Positions 60,869 through 64,000 of a DNA stretch of 64,000 nucleotides are shown piece by piece. The position numbers and the translations under genes were made by a program. This DNA is from Haladaptatus paucihalophilus DX253. Lineage in GTDB: Archaea > Halobacteriota > Halobacteria > Halobacteriales > Haladaptataceae. Numbering within the stretch: the first letter of the stretch is position 1; each line of letters begins with the position of its first letter. The notes under the pieces are model-generated. The model did no database searches. It saw nothing but the letters and a program-made list of their open reading frames with translations, and was not told the DNA's origin. The stretch lies in assembly GCF_000376445.1 (NCBI RefSeq), contig NZ_AQXI01000001.1, positions 280,962 to 344,961 on the forward strand. The letters run 5' to 3'.

Positions 60869-61657
60869 ATGGCTGACTCCGACAGCGGGACGGAGGGCGT
60901 GGACGACGACGCGCCAGAGAAATCCCGCGAGGAACTCCGCCGCGAGGTCGACGATAAGTACGATTTCGAGAACTTCGGACCCGAGGACATGGCGGAGATG
61001 TCGCTCGAAGAGTGGGAGGTCGCCTTCGACCCCGACTCGTGGATAACCGGCACGGAGTTGCTCGACCGCGTGGAGGCCGACCTGAAACACCGCATCGCTA
61101 TCAGGGAGGTGTTCGCCGTCGTCGAGCGCATCACGCGCGACGGGGAGCCACAGTTGGCCGCGTACTCCGACGAGGGATACGCCATCGTCTACCCCGACGG
61201 TAGCGTCGAGGGACGTGGAACCGTTTTGCGCGACGTGAAACCCACGGTCGCGTTAGCGTCGATGGACGAGTACGAGGTCCCGGAAATGCCCGAGGGGGGC
61301 CAACTACCGCAACCGGACGAGGTGACCGAGGGCAGCGGCGAACTCGGCAACAAGCTGATGCAGACCATCGGCGCGATTCACGTGCTCGGCGGTATCGGGA
61401 TGATAATCGCGTGGCTCCTCATCGTCCTCGGTGTCGTCGGCGTCGCCGATTCGGTTCGAGACGGCGCACCCCTGCTCGCCCTCGTCGGGGGTGCCTTCTT
61501 CGTCTTCGGACTGTTCGTCCTTCTCATCGTGGCGAACGCCCGTTTGTCCGACAGATTTCGGTCCGAGGAGTATCGAAACAGACTCCGCTCGGCGGGCGTC
61601 GAATCGGGGATGCGACCCGACTTTCTCCCCGTCGACGAAAAGGACCAGGACGACTGA
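60869..61657 (+). CDS. Membrane protein of the cytochrome bc cluster (DUF7319-like)
   Basis: A 262-aa protein. The N-terminal 150 residues are soluble and acidic (KYDFENFGPEDMAEMSLEEW, then VVERITRDGEPQLAAYSDEG); two helices follow (IHVLGGIGMIIAWLLIVLGV and LLALVGGAFFVFGLFVLLIV) with a short basic-acidic tail. This gene precedes halocyanin in haloarchaeal bc clusters. It may assist assembly of the complex; no enzyme motif is seen. Confidence 0.8.
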   Translation: MADSDSGTEGVDDDAPEKSREELRREVDDKYDFENFGPEDMAEMSLEEWEVAFDPDSWITGTELLDRVEADLKHRIAIREVFAVVERITRDGEPQLAAYSDEGYAIVYPDGSVEGRGTVLRDVKPTVALASMDEYEVPEMPEGGQLPQPDEVTEGSGELGNKLMQTIGAIHVLGGIGMIIAWLLIVLGVVGVADSVRDGAPLLALVGGAFFVFGLFVLLIVANARLSDRFRSEEYRNRLRSAGVESGMRPDFLPVDEKDQDD

Positions 61658-61745
61658 ACCGGACGGAGGGATTCCGAGCCTGCCGATGACGGCAATCCAT
61701 CGGCATCGGTGGGTTTAAGCAAGTCCCATCCTGACCAACACATGT

Positions 61746-62426
61746 ATGAAGAGGCGGGACTTTCTACTGGCGGCCAGCGGTGTTGCTGGCGGAACAGCCG
61801 CGACTGCGGCACCCGCTGGTGCGCAACAAACGACGACGTCAGGAGGCGGAAACCAGTCCGGTGGTAACGGGACGAGTGGAGGCCAAACGACGACGTCGGG
61901 AGGCGGGAACCAGTCCAGCGGGAATCAATCGAGCGGGAACCAATCACAGGGCGGCGGTGGTGGCGGTCCTACGAAGACCGTGAAGGTCGGTCCGGGCGGC
62001 GACTTGGTGTTCGACCCGGACAAGCTGACCATCACGCCCGGGACGACGGTCAAGTTCGTCTGGGAGTCGGACGGTCACAACGTCGTCCCCGAAAGCCAAC
62101 CAGAGGGCGCCGGCTGGGAAGGCTCGGGCAGTGCGAGCGAGCTTTTCGACACCGGTCACACCTACTCGCACACGTTCAGTACGCCCGGCGAGTACGCGTA
62201 CGTTTGTGCCCCGCACAAGAGCGCCGGCATGACCGGTTCCATCACCGTCGGTAGCTCGGGCGGTGGCGGCGCGGTAGCGGAAGCGGACCCGGAGGAGATG
62301 GGTGTTCCGTTCCAGGCACATTACGTCGGAATCGCGACGATTCTGATGGTGATGATGTCGCTCCTCTACACGTTCTTCTTCCTGAAGTACGGCGAATCCG
62401 CAAACACCAGTGGAGGGAACAGATAG
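61746..62426 (+). CDS. Halocyanin-type blue copper protein, Tat-exported, membrane-anchored
   Basis: A 226-aa copper protein. MKRRDFLLAASG is a twin-arginine signal. A Gly/Ser/Asn/Thr-rich linker follows (about 27-72). The plastocyanin domain has the copper ligands in VWESDGHNVVPE (His) and YVCAPHKSAGMTGSI (Cys, His, Met). A C-terminal helix (VGIATILMVMMSLLYTFFFL) anchors it. It would shuttle electrons from the bc complex to the terminal oxidase. Next gene starts directly at the stop. Confidence 0.92.
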   Translation: MKRRDFLLAASGVAGGTAATAAPAGAQQTTTSGGGNQSGGNGTSGGQTTTSGGGNQSSGNQSSGNQSQGGGGGGPTKTVKVGPGGDLVFDPDKLTITPGTTVKFVWESDGHNVVPESQPEGAGWEGSGSASELFDTGHTYSHTFSTPGEYAYVCAPHKSAGMTGSITVGSSGGGGAVAEADPEEMGVPFQAHYVGIATILMVMMSLLYTFFFLKYGESANTSGGNR

Positions 62427-62813
62427 ATGTCCTCGTCAGGAAGCACTTACGGCGATATTCACCGATACGAACCGGCACGAGAAAGCACGACCGCCGCTAT
62501 CACCATCGTCCTGTTGACGATAGTCGAGGTCGTGTTCGTCGGTCTGTTCACGTACGGCCTCCTCAACGGCTGGGGCCTCAGGGAGGCCGGCAACATGTTC
62601 CTCGGCGGCATCCTCGCGGTCATCTTCATCGACCTCGCGTTCATCCTCATGTTGTACCGCAAGGAGTTCCTCCCCGACGTGATGATCGTGAAAAAGCGTC
62701 GTCGCAAATGGGAAGACCTCTACGTGCGCGAGGGACAAGAGGAAGGAACCGAATCGTTCGGTAACGCGTGGGAACAGTTCAAACGAGCAGTGTACCCCTA
62801 CTACAAACGATAA
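62427..62813 (+). CDS. Small membrane protein of the cytochrome bc cluster (DUF7318-like)
   Basis: A 128-aa protein starting right after the halocyanin stop. Helices are AAITIVLLTIVEVVFVGLFT and MFLGGILAVIFIDLAFILML, with a basic patch KKRRRKW behind. No motif for cofactors. The family is associated with haloarchaeal cytochrome bc genes. It may be a small subunit or assembly factor. Confidence 0.8.
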   Translation: MSSSGSTYGDIHRYEPARESTTAAITIVLLTIVEVVFVGLFTYGLLNGWGLREAGNMFLGGILAVIFIDLAFILMLYRKEFLPDVMIVKKRRRKWEDLYVREGQEEGTESFGNAWEQFKRAVYPYYKR

Positions 62814-62816
62814 ACA

Positions 62817-63659
62817 ATGGCAGGAGACGACAAATATCCGGAGAGCACAGGTCGCCGCCGTTTCGTCAAAGGCGTGGTCGGCAGTGCAACGCTCACTGGC
62901 GTCGGTGTCGGCGCCGGTGCCGCATTGAAAACTGCTACCTCCCCGTCCGGCGAGGGCGGTGGGACCACGCAGTACATGGCGGTCGAGAACATCGCGGGAC
63001 CCGCCCCGCGTGGAATGCCGCAGATACCCATCGAAATCGACAGCGAAGGATATCTCAAGGGGCAGTTCCCCGAGGCGAAGAAGGTCCAAAAGGGCGGACA
63101 GGAAGTCGTCGTCGCCGAGAAGAAGATCGGCGGCATGACGTACTCCCCCGAATGGTTCCAGTACTGTGGTGTCCAGACGTACAAAGGCGTTGACCCCGAA
63201 GCGGACCAAGACAACTACTTCCGATACAAGAAAGGGGCACAGTACGAATGGCAGGCCGACGTCGAGGCGGGCGGGAAAGTCCACGTCGACGACTTCTCGG
63301 ACTACAAGACGTGGGGCAACGGCATCGGTAAGTCCGGTCTCGGCAAACCCGCGACGGTCACGTGGCGTTCACAGGACGTGGACAGCTCGCAGACCCTGAC
63401 GGTACAAGTCCTCCGTAGCCCGCTCATCGAGAAGAAGGACAACGAGTGGGTAAACGCCAGTACGGACAAAGGATTCGTTGCGTGGCTCAACAAGTGTACC
63501 CACTTCTGTTGCGTTCCCAAATTCAAGGGAATCGCGGGGTCCGCCAAGTTCAACGCCCAGGACGACGTCTACTGTCCGTGCCACCAGTCGGTGTACGACC
63601 CCTTCAGCCTCGTAAAGAAATCCTTCGTGGCGCTGCCACGCCCGGAGGGGGACAGCTAA
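62817..63659 (+). CDS. Rieske iron-sulfur protein
   Basis: A 280-aa Tat-exported [2Fe-2S] protein. RRRFVKGVVGS is a twin-arginine signal and anchor. The cluster motif is CTHFCCVP and CPCHQS (C-x-H and C-x2-H). Between the anchor and the cluster domain is an insert unusual for mitochondrial Rieske proteins but common in haloarchaea. It works with the cytochrome b gene that follows by one base. Confidence 0.93.
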   Translation: MAGDDKYPESTGRRRFVKGVVGSATLTGVGVGAGAALKTATSPSGEGGGTTQYMAVENIAGPAPRGMPQIPIEIDSEGYLKGQFPEAKKVQKGGQEVVVAEKKIGGMTYSPEWFQYCGVQTYKGVDPEADQDNYFRYKKGAQYEWQADVEAGGKVHVDDFSDYKTWGNGIGKSGLGKPATVTWRSQDVDSSQTLTVQVLRSPLIEKKDNEWVNASTDKGFVAWLNKCTHFCCVPKFKGIAGSAKFNAQDDVYCPCHQSVYDPFSLVKKSFVALPRPEGDS

Positions 63660-63660
63660 G

Positions 63661-64000
63661 ATGAGTCTCGAACCAAAAGACGAATACGACCACGGGGAGT
63701 GGCTCCGTGAGAAGGACCTCACGCCCATCGAGAGTACGTTCCTCACGACGCTGATGTGGATGGACAAGCGCTTCCGCATCGTGGACTACCTCGAAATCCT
63801 GGAGACGTTGTACTACCGCGTCAACCTCCAGATGCCGAAAAGCCACACCGAACAGTACGGCCTCGACAACAAGTTCTGGTACTGGTATCCGCTGTACGCG
63901 CTGGGGAGCTTTTCCACCCTCGCGTACGCGGTTGCCGCGATCAGCGGCGCGCTACTCGGGTTCTACTACTCGCCCTCGACCGCCGGTGACCCGTCGGCCG
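63661..64000 (+). CDS. Cytochrome b (N-terminal part, window-cut)
   Basis: The first 113 residues: SLEPKDEYDHGEWLREKDLT, then MPKSHTEQYGLDNKFWYWYP and a first helix ALGSFSTLAYAVAAISGALL leading into GFYYSPS. This is the N-terminus of haloarchaeal cytochrome b/b6, with Q-site and haem helices beyond the window end. It completes the halocyanin-Rieske-cyt b unit. Confidence 0.9.
   Translation, partial: MSLEPKDEYDHGEWLREKDLTPIESTFLTTLMWMDKRFRIVDYLEILETLYYRVNLQMPKSHTEQYGLDNKFWYWYPLYALGSFSTLAYAVAAISGALLGFYYSPSTAGDPSA

Overview
The window is chromosomal DNA of a haloarchaeon (class Halobacteria). The sequence is GC-rich and the proteins are strongly acidic. Many genes are archaeal: aEF1-beta, Rpo4, L7Ae, eS28, eL24, eL21, TmcA, archaeal RNase J, the UbiA-type lipid prenyltransferase, phosphomevalonate decarboxylase and the SRP 7S RNA. 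Several families are known mainly from haloarchaea: HalOD1, Bat-type HTH, halocyanin and the small cytochrome bc partner proteins. A Haladaptatus-like genus is my guess and cannot be proven here. I saw no CRISPR array, no complete insertion sequence and no replication origin.

Layout. 1-2400 holds the start of a selenium-binding-protein gene, a tiny zinc-ribbon gene and the operon rpl7ae-rps28e-rpl24e-ndk, whose leader contains a box C/D (kink-turn) element. 2468-7400 holds a decayed acetyltransferase remnant, coxC, tmcA and small regulatory proteins. 7507-11985 is gltX-idsA-rnj, with a multi-hairpin leader before rnj. 12485-14767 encodes a secreted HExxH protease with a histidine-rich tail. 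14863-17081 is a two-gene methionine synthase operon with a palindrome at its promoter. 17094-21173 is the rpl21e-rpoF-DUF655-ksgA-mscS-hemK2 operon. 21296-30682 is metabolic: aldo/keto reductase, cystathionine lyase/synthase, MBL hydrolases, EF-1beta, OsmC, FAH, NDH-2, then YhbY-MscS and an M14 lipoprotein. 30774-31081 is the SRP RNA. 31156-39725 holds small membrane proteins, a cysteine-synthase-type enzyme, a PhoX phosphatase, a RAD55-like ATPase, UbiA, tRNA-Arg(UCG) with a duplicated 3' end, and a cold-shock protein.

39924-41659 is an unsettled patch: a 23-bp direct repeat flanking an AhpD-like gene, a class-II tRNA-like RNA, and a second AhpD-like gene broken by one extra base. 42940-46589 is the most unusual gene group: two paralogous ATP-grasp ligases bracket a TIM-barrel isomerase-like protein and a ComB-type (2-phosphosulfolactate phosphatase) protein, with a perfect 8-7-8 inverted repeat in the divergent promoter region. 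46628-49577 carries a metallophosphatase, an ArsR-type regulator and a membrane M23 peptidase. 49592-55440 is a cell-surface/polysaccharide-type operon: sortase-like surface protein, FemAB/GNAT, AlkP-type phosphatase, and an asparagine-synthetase homologue without the catalytic Cys. 55725-60278 holds a DCC protein, a second NDH-2, mvaD and nth. 60290-64000 is the cytochrome bc module: small membrane proteins, halocyanin, Rieske and cytochrome b, the last cut by the window end.

Functional links. Respiration is represented by two NDH-2 enzymes, halocyanin, Rieske, cytochrome b and CoxC. Isoprenoid lipid synthesis is represented by mvaD, idsA and ubiA. Sulfur amino-acid metabolism is represented by metE, its partner, metB and a CysK/CBS enzyme. 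Ribosome and translation functions dominate two operons. Both MscS channel genes overlap a ribosome-maturation gene by a TGATG junction, which may tie osmotic response to ribosome production.
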